A stretch of 64,000 bases of DNA from Bacteroidales bacterium (GCA_016293845.1 JAEDDH010000020.1:1-64000); one strand, 5' to 3'; shown: positions 17,362-26,797, counted from the stretch's first letter. Numbers and translations are program-made. Notes: a model not told the origin generated them from the letters alone.

Positions 17362-17565
17362 TTATTGTCTTACATAAACATAATGTTCTCTTCTGTTGAA
17401 TCCTACAATTCTGTCACCGTTGGCAGTTGTACCTCCTATTGGAGGGTCTCCCAAAAATCCATTTTTTTATAGTATTTCGCTATTCCATTCTTGGCCTCTA
17501 TCTCTGACATCATAAATATACCAAGTATCTATTTCATCAGGGATGTTTTCTTCAAATATACCCAT
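17362..17565 (-). pseudogene. Broken small gene with an in-frame TAA
   Basis: Reading the minus strand from the ATG at 17565 gives a coherent 68-codon frame: 32 residues starting MGIFEENIPDEIDTWYIYD, a TAA at codon 33 (17467-17469), then 34 residues (GFLGDPPIGGTTANGDRIVG and ending YVYVRQ) to a second TAA. The codon choice and a terminator hairpin immediately downstream suggest this was a real gene. The stop sits next to an A-run, so a nonsense mutation or an indel are both possible. I do not recognise the family; the Gly/Pro-rich middle and hydrophilic ends fit a small soluble protein. The remaining 17566-17760 shows no gene. Confidence 0.55.
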
Positions 17566-17760
17566 TTATTTTTGTATGTTTTAAATAATGCCTACTCTAT
17601 CAGGTTTTCGGCTTCTCCTTTTGTATGGTGTTACCCTTTTATACGCAATCTTTTTCCCCTTTGTAACCAATCCTGCGACGGTTATTCTTTACACTTCTGA
17701 CGGAATTTCTTTACACTTTTGTAAATACATATCTCCACACTTTATATATTATAGCATCAA

Positions 17761-17970
17761 TTACTTTTTCAAGCCGACTTCTATGGATAGGTCTTTGAAA
17801 AAATCGTGATTGAGTACTACGCAGATGGTTTTGAGAAGGTCGGTGTCGATGGTGGAACTTTTGAACATGGAATGGCATGCCTGTCGCGAACGGCGGATTT
17901 CTTTGCTAAACCATACTACCGTGCGTCCTTGGTCGTGTAACATCTGCCTTATTACCTGTCCGATATGCAT
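17761..17970 (-). CDS. Small HTH (XRE-like) DNA-binding protein
   Basis: A 69-residue protein that is essentially a single helix-turn-helix domain: IGQVIRQMLHDQGRTVVWFS, then KEIRRSRQACHSMFK as the likely recognition segment. Similar small proteins are widespread in Bacteroidales. It is preceded by a 300-nt block of distinctive, comparatively GC-rich DNA without an ORF. It may regulate nearby genes or be a relic of a mobile element; no partner toxin is adjacent on the same transcript. Confidence 0.75.
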   Translation of the reverse strand: MHIGQVIRQMLHDQGRTVVWFSKEIRRSRQACHSMFKSSTIDTDLLKTICVVLNHDFFKDLSIEVGLKK

Positions 17971-18296
17971 TTACGGTCTGTAATCTTTTACGGCACGGCG
18001 ATATTCCTACTCCGAACCAAACACAAAAATAAGCGTGGAATCCTTATTTGCCCGTTCCACTCGCTGAGGTCTTCGCTACCCGAACCGTTGAACGAGCGAC
18101 GAACCCTCACGCTGTGAATTATAATAAGGCACACAGCAAACGCTATGTAACAATATTACAAGCCCACGACGTTTATCGCTGCCGTGTCCTTGACGATTCT
18201 TGAAGTTTGCGAAGTTTCAGCAAGTCAAAAACATAGCGTAATAAACGCCTTCAATATATATGTTACCCTTCCGCCGCATATCCGCTGCGGAGGGTT
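17971..18296 (-). other. Distinctive GC-rich non-coding block upstream of the small HTH gene
   Basis: This gene-free stretch is more GC-rich than its surroundings and has no supported ORF on either strand. It abuts the ATG of the small HTH gene and ends at a hairpin (CCCTTCCGC / GCGGAGGG with a bulge, about 18267-18294). I have the impression that near-identical blocks precede the same HTH gene in other gut Bacteroidales, but I could not check this. It could be a long leader, an unannotated RNA or a remnant of a dispersed element. Confidence 0.4.
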
Positions 18297-18310
18297 TTGC
18301 AAAAATACTA

Positions 18311-18358
18311 AAAATCCGGCAAAAACTCTTTGATAACGAAAAGTTTTTGCCGGATTTT
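18311..18358 (-). terminator. Terminator of the ParDE operon
   Basis: A perfect 17-bp stem (AAAATCCGGCAAAAACT with its complement at 18342-18358) and a 14-nt loop, starting 14 nt past the toxin stop. Confidence 0.85.
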
Positions 18359-18371
18359 ATATAGTTGTTGG

Positions 18372-18668
18372 TTAAAATTTTGTCTCTATGTCCATCATGG
18401 CATGTAGTATCCTGATAATTTCAATATGACCATCTTTGCCAAACCGATAGAAAAACAAATGCTTATGACAACGGCGACAATATAGACCTTCCATTATGTC
18501 GAAATATTTGATGCCATATTGTTGGTCAGATTTAGCAATCACTTTGATTTCATCAACAATATCTTTATGATAGATAGCGGCTTGCCGCCTCGACCTAGTT
18601 TTCAAAGTGTAAAGCCAAATTGATTCTAAATCTTCTAACGCCGCTTGTGATATATGGTCATTAGTCAT
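18372..18668 (-). CDS. parE: ParE-family toxin
   Basis: A 98-residue RelE/ParE-superfamily toxin; family members poison DNA gyrase. Seen directly: the N-terminal helix with LEDLESIWLYTLKTRSRRQA, the middle GIKYFDIMEGLYCRRCHKHLFFYRF strand pair and a C-terminal IEIIRILHAMMD strand that matches the ParE consensus ending. It overlaps the upstream ParD gene by 4 nt (ATGA), so translation is coupled. Gyrase as target is family knowledge only. Confidence 0.88.
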   Translation of the reverse strand: MTNDHISQAALEDLESIWLYTLKTRSRRQAAIYHKDIVDEIKVIAKSDQQYGIKYFDIMEGLYCRRCHKHLFFYRFGKDGHIEIIRILHAMMDIETKF

Positions 18669-18907
18669 TGCAGTATTTTTTTCTCTAAGTACTCCAAATG
18701 ACCGTCTAAATCATAATCTTCGTAAAAACCGCTTTGTATGCCTTCTTCTATTGCCGAGCGGAGTGCTTTTATTTTTGTTTCCCGCTCTTTTAATAAAGTA
18801 AGACCAGCACGGACAACATCGTCGGTGCTTCGATAACGTCCCGATAATACTGCCGTATTTATAAAGTTCTGATAATTATTATCTAACGATACTGATATTG
18901 TATTCAT
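18665..18907 (-). CDS. parD: ParD-family antitoxin
   Basis: An 80-residue antitoxin of the ribbon-helix-helix (CopG/ParD) type. Residues 1-45 form the DNA-binding part (TISVSLDNNYQNFINTAVLS, RYRSTDDVVRAGLTLL) and residues 45-80 the charged toxin-wrapping tail (IEEGIQSGFYEDYD). It starts the operon and presumably represses it. Coupled to parE by a 4-nt overlap. Confidence 0.9.
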   Translation of the reverse strand: MNTISVSLDNNYQNFINTAVLSGRYRSTDDVVRAGLTLLKERETKIKALRSAIEEGIQSGFYEDYDLDGHLEYLEKKILQ

Positions 18908-18969
18908 AATCCTGATTTTTTATGTTTTTGCAAATATAAGAATTTGAATTTTAAAACACAAATGAAATA

Positions 18970-20937
18970 TTATTCTTCGTATATCATCCTGTTTTCATTC
19001 ATCCTGCTCATATATTGCTGAATTATTGCTTTTAGTTCGCGTTCCATATCGGAGATGTCAACGGTGCCGATGAGGTTGTTTTGCATCAGTTTGTCGGTGA
19101 GGGCGTAGACTGCCTTGGTTTCGGTGCCGTCGAATTGTATTACATAGCCGTTTTTAACAAACTGATATATGCCGTTGATGTAATTGACTGCAAATTTGTC
19201 GGTTTCGGGCGTGGTAAGAAGGTCGTTGCCAAATGCTACGTAGGGATGTTGGTAACCTAAATAACTTAACACAGTGGGCATTATGTCGATTTGTTGGGCA
19301 ATGCCGTCGATACGTCCTTGAAATTCGGGGTCGCCGGGCGAGAAAAGTATTATAGGACCAGTGTAAAGTCCTAAATCGGTTTGATATTCAGGATGATCTG
19401 AGAGGTTAGTGTGGTCGTTGGTGATAATAAATAAGGTGTTGTTGTACCACGGTTGTTTTTTGGCTGTTTCAAAAAATTGGCGTAACGCGTTGTCGGTGTA
19501 GCCTATGCACTTGTGAACTGGCAATGTACCTTCGGGGAACTTGCCTTCGTATTTTTCGGGAATCTGAAACGGATGATGGCTGGTGGCCGTGAATACTGCG
19601 CTTACAAATGGTTGGCGGAAATAGTTCATCTCGTTGCAGAAAAATTGAAGGAATGGTTCGTCCCAAATAGCCCAATATCCGTCGAACTCTGCCTCGCCGC
19701 CAAAACGTTTGCTTTGGTCAAATTCGGTGCGGCCAAAATAGTCGTCGAAACCAGTTGCATTGCTAAACGCTTGAAATCCCATACTACCGTTTTTGGCTCC
19801 GTGGAAAAACGCCGAGTAGTAACCCTCTTTTTTGAGTTCACCAGCAATGCCGCTGAGGTTGTTGAGTGCGGCGGGCGTTAAGAAAAACGGCTCAACAAAA
19901 AATGGAATACTACTCAAAACACTCGGCATTCCGTCGATAGATTTGCGACCGTTGGTATAACTATTTGTAAACCACAGACTATGCTGCATAAGACTATCTA
20001 CAAAAGGAGTATAACCTTGATAATTGCCGCCGTCGATGTCGGGGTTATAACTTTTTATAAATTCGCGTGCAAAACTCTCTACGATAAACACCACCACGTT
20101 TTTGCCCTTGCCTTTAGCGTTTGCTACAATGTTGTCAACAGGTTGGTGCAGAGGAGTATAGATTGTTTCTAATTCTTCTTGCGAAAAATATTTCGGGTCT
20201 TGAAACGGCTTTTTGTTAATGGTGCGGAGTATACTGAATGGCGTGTTTAATACTAACGGTGCTTCCACGGGCGAAGTTATGTATTGGTTTGCGTTGCTGA
20301 GTGTTATGGGACGTGTGCTGCGGTCGATACCTCCGCGCATACCAATTGCACACAGGGTAACGGTTATTAGCATGAACACCACTCTGAGTGCATAATATTT
20401 TATAAAGTCTACAATGCCGTATAAAGGTTTGTTGCTAAGCGGATTCTTATATAAAAATATCAGCATTAAAGCCATTACTCCGGCAGCAATAAGCAGATAC
20501 CATGAATTGCAAGCCTCCGAAAATATTATCGAGCCTAAATTGTCTTCATTGACAAACTCACTGAATACTGTTGCCGTTGTACGACGCCCTGTAAAGCGGA
20601 AATATACCACATCACAAAGGTTGGCTATTATACCGAGAGTGTTGATTGAAATATATATAATTTTAACAATTATGGCGTAAATCTTACTATTTTCTTTTAA
20701 ATGAAACGGGAATAGTGCCAAAAGCAAGAATATCATATTTGTATATAATATTCCCGACGTATCAAACACCAACGATCCTTTTACAAGGTTGAGAAAATTG
20801 TCGGTAAAAATTTTGTCTTCGTAATAATTGTAATTGAGCGTGAGAAATAGTGTGCGGCAGATGGCGTAGCAAATGTACACCAACAAGATGTCGAAAATGA
20901 TGTTTAAAAACGATTTAAAGATGCCTGTTTCTTTCAT
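18970..20937 (-). CDS. LTA-synthase-like membrane sulfatase-family protein
   Basis: A 655-residue protein with five N-terminal membrane segments (within residues 10-215) followed by an extracytoplasmic sulfatase/alkaline-phosphatase-fold domain (about 270-600). This is the architecture of lipoteichoic acid synthase and related phosphoglycerol or phosphoethanolamine transferases. Seen directly: VVFIVESFAREFI at the first metal site, NGRKSIDGMPSVLSSIP around the expected nucleophile region, and ITNDHTNLSDHPEYQ with metal-binding Asp/His. Gram-negative members are thought to decorate envelope lipids or glycans with phospho-groups. It stands alone with divergent orientation to the Rpn gene. Substrate unknown. 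Confidence 0.88.
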   Translation of the reverse strand: MKETGIFKSFLNIIFDILLVYICYAICRTLFLTLNYNYYEDKIFTDNFLNLVKGSLVFDTSGILYTNMIFLLLALFPFHLKENSKIYAIIVKIIYISINTLGIIANLCDVVYFRFTGRRTTATVFSEFVNEDNLGSIIFSEACNSWYLLIAAGVMALMLIFLYKNPLSNKPLYGIVDFIKYYALRVVFMLITVTLCAIGMRGGIDRSTRPITLSNANQYITSPVEAPLVLNTPFSILRTINKKPFQDPKYFSQEELETIYTPLHQPVDNIVANAKGKGKNVVVFIVESFAREFIKSYNPDIDGGNYQGYTPFVDSLMQHSLWFTNSYTNGRKSIDGMPSVLSSIPFFVEPFFLTPAALNNLSGIAGELKKEGYYSAFFHGAKNGSMGFQAFSNATGFDDYFGRTEFDQSKRFGGEAEFDGYWAIWDEPFLQFFCNEMNYFRQPFVSAVFTATSHHPFQIPEKYEGKFPEGTLPVHKCIGYTDNALRQFFETAKKQPWYNNTLFIITNDHTNLSDHPEYQTDLGLYTGPIILFSPGDPEFQGRIDGIAQQIDIMPTVLSYLGYQHPYVAFGNDLLTTPETDKFAVNYINGIYQFVKNGYVIQFDGTETKAVYALTDKLMQNNLIGTVDISDMERELKAIIQQYMSRMNENRMIYEE

Positions 20938-21143
20938 TGTCTTAGTATTATTTCAGTTTGCAAAGAAACAAAATATTATTTCCATCATAAATATATTTGG
21001 AGAGAATTTTCGATTTTTTTGATTTACGACTTTTTAAACACCGAAAATCAATGCCCACGAATATGAGACTACGTGGAGCAATATAAAACCCCACATTAAA
21101 TTTGTATTCGTTTAATTCGGTGTTAACAAGAAGAATAAATAAA

Positions 21144-21175
21144 TTTGGAGAAATGAAAGCAAACTGCTAACTTTG
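21144..21175 (+). promoter_or_regulatory. Bacteroidetes consensus promoter of the first Rpn gene
   Basis: -33 TTTG (21144-21147), 20-nt spacer, -7 TAACTTTG (21168-21175), 28 nt before the ATG. Confidence 0.85.
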
Positions 21176-21203
21176 CGGAAAACATATTAAACGAGAATCA
21201 ACT

Positions 21204-22049
21204 ATGGCAAAATATCTGAATCCGAAAGTAGACTTGACCTTCAAAAAAATCTTTGGCGAGCATCCCAACCTTGTAAAAAGCCTTTTGAATGCCCTTTTGC
21301 CATTGCCCGAAGGTATGGAAATAGTAAAAGTGGAGTATCTCACCTCAGAGAATGTCCCCGAGAATCCTGCCAATAAGTATTCGATAGTTGACGTACGCTG
21401 CACCGACAACCACGGTCGCGGTTTTATTGTGGAGATGCAGTCGTATTGGAACAAGGAGTTCTTCTCGCGTACACTTTTCAACGCTGCCTCTATGTATACC
21501 AAGCAATTAGCAAAAGGCAACCCGTTTGAACGGTTGAAAGAAGTTTACGCACTTGCCCTAGTCAACGACGAGGCGTTCAACTACGATGGCGACAGCGGAT
21601 ATATGCAGGAGTTCTATATCACCAACAAAAACCATCCTGAGGATATCCATCACGACCTCTCGCTCATATTTGTGGAACTTGTAAAATATCGTCCCGCCGA
21701 CCGTGGTAGCCGCGCCATCAAGGATTTGTGGCTTCGTTTCCTCACCGAAATCAACGAGCAGACCGAAAAGGTTGACGACGTATTGCTCGAAAACCCAGAC
21801 ATCAGTCAGGCGTTGAACATTGTAGAAAGGAGTGCCTATACAGATGCCGATATATACGCTTACGAAGATTATTTGCTTGAAGTGATGACCCAGCGCAATT
21901 CTATGAAAAGCGAACGTGCAGAAGGTCGTGAGGAAGGCGCACAATCCGAAAAACTTGAAACCGCCCGCCGTATGAAATCCGACGGCTTGCCCCTTGATGT
22001 TATTGCCAAATATACCCAACTTCCCCTCGACGAAATCGAAAGGTTGTAA
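21204..22049 (+). CDS. Rpn-family PD-(D/E)XK nuclease (recombination-promoting nuclease)
   Basis: A 281-residue member of the Rpn/PDDEXK transposase-related nuclease family, proteins that promote recA-independent recombination and some of which act in phage defence. Seen directly: the family opening YLNPKVDLTFKKIFGEHPN, and the nuclease core YSIVDVRCTDNHGRGFIVEMQ with the D, E and Q of the (D)...ExQ site (about residues 68-88). The C-terminal part is a charged helical tail (RAEGREEGAQSEKLETARRM) with the degenerate end typical of the family. It has its own promoter. A second, distant paralogue is at 44390. Confidence 0.88.
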   Translation: MAKYLNPKVDLTFKKIFGEHPNLVKSLLNALLPLPEGMEIVKVEYLTSENVPENPANKYSIVDVRCTDNHGRGFIVEMQSYWNKEFFSRTLFNAASMYTKQLAKGNPFERLKEVYALALVNDEAFNYDGDSGYMQEFYITNKNHPEDIHHDLSLIFVELVKYRPADRGSRAIKDLWLRFLTEINEQTEKVDDVLLENPDISQALNIVERSAYTDADIYAYEDYLLEVMTQRNSMKSERAEGREEGAQSEKLETARRMKSDGLPLDVIAKYTQLPLDEIERL

Positions 22050-22190
22050 TAAAAAATGATATTCTTGTTTTACATCGTACAACCGAGGCAATTACCCCTT
22101 CACCATATCCTACCGCCTCCCCGCCAAAGGAACGGTAACCTCAACGATTCATAAAAATTATAAATATTAACAGATTAATTTACTACAAAA

Positions 22191-22468
22191 ATGAAAAAAA
22201 TCAGTATTATTGTTTTTCGCAACCGCTATGGTGGCTATGACAGCATTTATTTCATCGTGCAATAAAAATGATGATGAGTCCAAACCCCAACAACGGCGAG
22301 TTTACCCTCTTTGCCAACCTCTCTGAGGATTCGCCGCTCTCCATCTCCCTCTACAACGTGATGCGCAGCCGCAAAATCCCCATTGATTTCTCCAAATACA
22401 AGACCACTGCCAGTTGTGCCCAACGAGGGCGAACCTTTTTGGCAGCAGTTTATGAAATATCACACTGA
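22191..22468 (+). pseudogene. Lipoprotein signal peptide and type IX sorting-tail debris
   Basis: The ATG at 22191 opens a lipoprotein signal peptide that is only coherent if a frameshift near 22217 is repaired; it then reads through FFATAMVAMTAFISSC followed by NKNDDES. Shortly after, the frame beginning at 22268 encodes SPNPNNGEFTLFANLSEDSP and SISLYNV, which is the N-terminal half of a type IX secretion C-terminal sorting domain. The two pieces lack the protein that should lie between them. A beta-rich-looking fragment (GNYPFTISYRLPAKG) lies just upstream at about 22083-22140. I read this as remains of one or more exported proteins deleted down to their ends. Confidence 0.6.
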
Positions 22469-23256
22469 TTTTGTGTGGATTATTAAGCCTGAAAAATTTT
22501 ATGTCAATTGCGATGTGGTTCATTATTGCGGTCAACCTTTGTCGTTTGTGGGTTATGTTAATGATAATCTTGAAGTTAAACCTGATACTATTATAGGTTT
22601 CAATCCTGACCAAACGGGACGTCACGAGGTTACTTTTAAATGTGCTGGTTTATCGTTTAAAACCACAATCGATAATATCGGCGTGGAATATATTTCTGAT
22701 ATTTCGCTGGTATTATATCTTGAGCCTGAGCATAATACAGGTTTTAATGCTGTTTACACCGACGGCACAAAAAACTTTTGAGTTTAAGGATGCTGTGGTT
22801 TTTGGTTTCGACACTATCCGCAACGATCATTCTGTTAAAAACCGCGAACATGAGATAACTATCAAGTTTGGCAACCGTGAGCAAAAATGGCTTGTGGCTG
22901 TGGCATTTTTTAATTCGTTGGTTTTTTCAAAAATGCTCTACCGTAGCGACAGCAGTCAAACTTTTAATATTGCGTATTACGATGGACACGAAGGTGTATT
23001 GTCGTCAAAGCTTTTTGGCAATTTCAACAAGTTTGCAGCTCCTTTGCAGCCCAATGTCTATGGTTTTACTCTGACTACCACTTTTAAGGGTTTTACCCAA
23101 AGTGCCGAAAGCAAATCTGCTCGTTTTACTGCTGCACAAAAACAGCTTATTAAGTCGGCTTTTGAAAACGGCTCAAAGATTTTTATTGAAGACGTACATG
23201 GGCAGACTGTTTATGGACAGACTATCAACTTCGGAAGTTTAGAAATTCAATTTTAA
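22383..23256 (+). pseudogene. Frameshifted protein with GldM-like C-terminus
   Basis: Two overlapping frames join into one protein: residues from about 22410 (PVVPNEGEPFWQQFMKYHTD) read to VYTDGTKNF at 22780, and the next frame continues FEFKDAVVFGFDTIRND to the stop at 23256. One base too many in the A6C/T4 run near 22770-22780 explains the break. The start is lost in the sorting-tail debris upstream, and no good ATG or promoter is present. The C-terminal segment (FTAAQKQLIKSAFENGSKIF then IEDVHGQTVYG) resembles the end of the gliding/T9SS protein GldM, and the upstream beta-rich repeats fit its extracytoplasmic domains. It is not the genuine gldM: it lacks the membrane N-terminus. Confidence 0.6.
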
Positions 23257-23348
23257 CTTGCTTTTTTTTGATTTTTTTCAAAATAAATGCTCACATATTG
23301 AAATTTTCTGTATCTTTGGCAAATAAACTATACATTAGAATTTTAGAT

Positions 23349-23783
23349 ATGTCATACACATACAAATACCCTATGCCCTCGGTTACTGCCGACATTATTG
23401 TGTTGCGCAAAGTGGGCGTGTCGTCGCAAATTTTACTTATTAAACGCCGCAAAGACCCTTTTAAAGATTGTTGGGCATTCCCCGGCGGATTTACCGAAGA
23501 GGGCGAAACCCTTGAACAGTCAGCCTCGCGCGAACTTATGGAAGAAACCGGTATCGACTGCCAGTTTCTATCTCAGTTTAAGGCATTTGGCGATCCGGGT
23601 CGCGACCCTCGAGGACGCACCGTTACTATAGTGTTTTACGTTTATGTAGACGAGGACACCGAATTTCATCCCGCCGACGATGCCAAAGAAGCCGCTTGGT
23701 TTGACTTCAACAACCTGCCCGCTCTCGCATTCGATCACGCTAAAATCCTCGAAGAGTTTATCCTTGCCAAACATACAGCATAA
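23349..23783 (+). CDS. NUDIX hydrolase
   Basis: A 144-residue NUDIX hydrolase. The 23-residue Nudix box is intact, from GGFTEEGETLEQSASREL through MEETGI, with the catalytic RE..EE residues (about residues 43-65 of this reading). NUDIX proteins hydrolyse nucleoside diphosphates linked to a moiety X; a DPRGRTVTIVFYVYVD segment after the box is seen in ADP-ribose-pyrophosphatase-like members. The ATG at 23349 is preferred over the ORF start at 23268 because the -7 box TATCTTTG (23311-23318) lies between them. Substrate not determinable. Intact, unlike its upstream neighbours. Confidence 0.9.
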   Translation: MSYTYKYPMPSVTADIIVLRKVGVSSQILLIKRRKDPFKDCWAFPGGFTEEGETLEQSASRELMEETGIDCQFLSQFKAFGDPGRDPRGRTVTIVFYVYVDEDTEFHPADDAKEAAWFDFNNLPALAFDHAKILEEFILAKHTA

Positions 23784-23825
23784 ATTGGCAGCAAAATTGT
23801 ATATCCTTTACAAAAACGAGATACA

Positions 23826-26564
23826 ATGACGATAAAAAGGTTTATACTATTAATTGTTACATTTGCTTGTATTTGTGCCAACAATACTTACGCACAGTAC
23901 GGCGAACTGTCCGACGACCAAAAGGCAAAGATTATCTACGAGATTCCACGTTCGCTTATTTGGGAAAACGACGAGGATATCCACTTTATATCTATAGGTG
24001 TGGTCAACGGTTCGCCACAGTGTTTGCGCACACTTCGCAAGGAGGCTAAAAAGGCGTATCCCGGTTCGGGCACTAAGGTGATGGTAGAGGAATATGCTTC
24101 GGTAGAAGAGGCTTACAACGCCATTCAGGTGCATTTGCTTTATGTCCCCCAAAAGCGTGACTTTGAAACCGCACTCAAACGTTTCGCCCGCCGTCCGGTG
24201 GCGCTCGCTACCGATAATTATAGCGACGCCTCAAAAATTATGATCAACCTTATCGACGAGGTTTCAGGAAAAGTGTCGTTTAAATATAGCAGTGCCAATC
24301 TCCGAAAGGTGGCAATCAGCGTTGACGAAAGTCTTACCAAAAACCTCCACGGTGAGGATACTTCTGCCGACGATCTTGTAAAAGAGGCAGTTAAGGAAAC
24401 CAACGCAAAACTTACCCAGGTTCAAAACCAACTCAACAGCAAAAACAAGGAACTTGCCGACAAACAGCGCCAACTTACTCAAAAAGAGAAGGAAATCGCA
24501 GAAAAAGAGCAGACTATCCAAACCCAAAACAAAAATATCGCCGAGCAGAAAAAGGCTATCGACGAACAAACCCGCCGTATCAACGAGCAAAAAGCCGAAA
24601 TGAGCGTTTTGCAGGCGCAGCAAGATGAAACCCGCCGCGAACTCGAACAGGCCGCTGCCGAACTCCAATCCAAAACCGAGGAGATGGCAAAAATTGAGGC
24701 AGAACTCCGTCCTATGCAAGAAAAACTTGCTGAGCAGCAGCGTATTGCCCAAGAACAGCAAGAGCGTCTCGACAAGGTGGACGAGGAGATTGCCGAAAAG
24801 GAGAGCGCACTCACCGAGTTGTCGTATAAATACAACTTTGTAAACCACATCCTTATGATTTCGCTTGTGGCTTTGGCAATATTCGTTGTGATGGCGTTTT
24901 TCATCTTCTTCCTCTACCGTGTAAAACGTCGCGACAATAAGAAACTTGCCGAGCAGAATATCAAAATCGAACAACAGAAAGAGGAGTTGGCAAAACTCTC
25001 TATTGTGGCAGATAAAACCGACAGTGCGGTGATGATTCTCGACCCCGAAGGTAATTTTGAATGGATAAATCACGGATTTACACGTCTTTACGGTTACAAT
25101 ATCGATACTCTTAAAGAAAACGCTGGCAGCAATATCCGTCAGGCTTCTAAAAACGAAAAGATTGACGAAATTATCGACAACTGTATCCGCACCAAGTCGG
25201 CTATGCTTTATGAAAACGAAGTTACCACTGCCGACGGTGAGGAAAAATGGGCGCAAACATCTATCACTCCCGTGGCCGACAAAAATGGTAATGTGTCGAA
25301 ACTTATTCTTATCGACTCTGACATCACGGCTTTGAAAAAGGCTCACGAAGAAATCCGTCAACAGCGCGACGAGATTGAGGCACAGAAAGAAAAACTTGAA
25401 TCTGTAAACAAAGAACTCGAAAAACTCTCGCTTGTGGCTTCTAAAACCGACAACTCTGTTATCATTGCCTCTGCCGACGGCGAAATTGAGTGGGTTAACG
25501 ACGGTTTCAAGCGTATGACAGGATACACTTACGACGAATACCGCGAAAAATTTGGTTCCAACCTTCTTGAAAAAAACACCGACGTGGATGTGCTTTCAAG
25601 TATCGAAACCAACTTAATAGAAAAGAAATCAACACTTTATACCACCAAGTCGCAAAACTCACAAGGCGGCGAACTTTGGATTCAAACCAACCTTACGCCG
25701 ATTTTCGATTCGCAAGATAATCTTTACAAAATTGTGGCTATCGATTCTGATATTACCCAAATCAAAAAGGCCGAGGAAGAGATTGCTGCTCAGAAAGATA
25801 AGATTGTAGAGAGTATCCGTTATGCGCAAAAGATTCAGCAGGCTGTAATGCCGCCGGTGGAATATTTCGACAAATATCTGCCCGAACACTTTATATTATT
25901 AAAACCAAAAGATATTGTTTCGGGCGACTTCTATTGGGGTTCGCACGTGGGCTCAAAATTTGTATTCACCGCTGCCGACTGTACGGGTCACGGCGTTCCG
26001 GGTGCGTTTATGAGCCTTCTCGGTATTGCATTCCTCAACGAAATCACAGGTCGTATGGACGAGTCAACCGTTACCGCAGGCGAAATCCTTACGCAACTTC
26101 GCTCAAATGTTATGACCTACCTGCGTCAGTCGGGCAAGGAAGACGAGCAGAAAGACGGTATGGATATGGCTCTCTGCGTTTACGACCGCAAAAACGACAA
26201 ACTTCAATATGCCGGTGCGCACAATCCCCTTGTGCTTATCCGCAACAACGAGTTGCAGCAATACGAGGCTGATGAAATGCCTATCGGATACTATCAAAAT
26301 CAAACCGACTTTTTCTCCAATCACGAGATTGATGTTCTCCCCGGCGATGTAATTTATATGTTTTCAGATGGTTATCCCGATCAGTTTGGTATGGTCAACG
26401 GTCGCAAAAAGAAGTATATGATCAAGCGTTTCCGCGATTATCTGCTTCAAATACACAACGAACCGCTCGCCACACAAAAACAGATGCTCGACGACAACCT
26501 TACTCAATGGCGCGGCAATATCAAGCAGTTAGACGATGTGTCGGTAATAGGAGTGAGGTTTTAA
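23826..26564 (+). CDS. Membrane receptor with YfiR-like, double PAS and SpoIIE-type PP2C phosphatase domains
   Basis: A 912-residue signalling protein. Residues 1-23 are a signal peptide; about 25-165 form a periplasmic domain resembling YfiR/DUF4154; 185-335 is a long Gln/Glu/Lys-rich coiled coil; 340-366 a membrane segment; then two PAS domains (about 390-505 and 530-645) each introduced by LSIVADKTDSAV/LSLVASKTDNSV; and about 665-912 a SpoIIE-type PP2C serine phosphatase with GDFYW, TADCTGHGVPGAFMS and FSDGYPDQ metal-binding signatures intact. The logic is periplasmic or redox sensing that controls dephosphorylation of a partner, likely an anti-anti-sigma-type protein, in the cytosol. No partner switch gene lies beside it. 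Confidence 0.9.
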   Translation: MTIKRFILLIVTFACICANNTYAQYGELSDDQKAKIIYEIPRSLIWENDEDIHFISIGVVNGSPQCLRTLRKEAKKAYPGSGTKVMVEEYASVEEAYNAIQVHLLYVPQKRDFETALKRFARRPVALATDNYSDASKIMINLIDEVSGKVSFKYSSANLRKVAISVDESLTKNLHGEDTSADDLVKEAVKETNAKLTQVQNQLNSKNKELADKQRQLTQKEKEIAEKEQTIQTQNKNIAEQKKAIDEQTRRINEQKAEMSVLQAQQDETRRELEQAAAELQSKTEEMAKIEAELRPMQEKLAEQQRIAQEQQERLDKVDEEIAEKESALTELSYKYNFVNHILMISLVALAIFVVMAFFIFFLYRVKRRDNKKLAEQNIKIEQQKEELAKLSIVADKTDSAVMILDPEGNFEWINHGFTRLYGYNIDTLKENAGSNIRQASKNEKIDEIIDNCIRTKSAMLYENEVTTADGEEKWAQTSITPVADKNGNVSKLILIDSDITALKKAHEEIRQQRDEIEAQKEKLESVNKELEKLSLVASKTDNSVIIASADGEIEWVNDGFKRMTGYTYDEYREKFGSNLLEKNTDVDVLSSIETNLIEKKSTLYTTKSQNSQGGELWIQTNLTPIFDSQDNLYKIVAIDSDITQIKKAEEEIAAQKDKIVESIRYAQKIQQAVMPPVEYFDKYLPEHFILLKPKDIVSGDFYWGSHVGSKFVFTAADCTGHGVPGAFMSLLGIAFLNEITGRMDESTVTAGEILTQLRSNVMTYLRQSGKEDEQKDGMDMALCVYDRKNDKLQYAGAHNPLVLIRNNELQQYEADEMPIGYYQNQTDFFSNHEIDVLPGDVIYMFSDGYPDQFGMVNGRKKKYMIKRFRDYLLQIHNEPLATQKQMLDDNLTQWRGNIKQLDDVSVIGVRF

Positions 26565-26625
26565 ATCTCACACTTTGCGAGCATTTTTTGAACTAAAAAA
26601 CTTATAAATTATTATACTACTTTTT

Positions 26626-26763
26626 ATTGGCGTACACCAAAACGGTTATAAACTTTACAGCGTGTTCAAAACCAAAAACGAGGTTTCGGTATCTATCACC
26701 ACCAAAGGCGTGCTTTGGAGTCGGGCAAAGATTTTCCCGAAGACAGCATGCCCCTACGGCTGA
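26626..26763 (+). pseudogene. Possible coding fragment without a start
   Basis: One frame reads GVHQNGYKLYSVFKTKNEVS and on through SITTKGVLW to a stop at about 26761, with protein-like composition but no start codon or promoter. It may be the tail of a deleted gene. Very tentative. Confidence 0.25.
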
Positions 26764-26797
26764 TATGTTTAAATAAACATATTTTATTATCATAATT

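Noticed and set aside
24264..25361. 365-residue minus-strand ORF within the PP2C receptor gene
   Set aside because: It is the antisense shadow of the coiled-coil and PAS region, rich in Leu/Phe from complementary codons.
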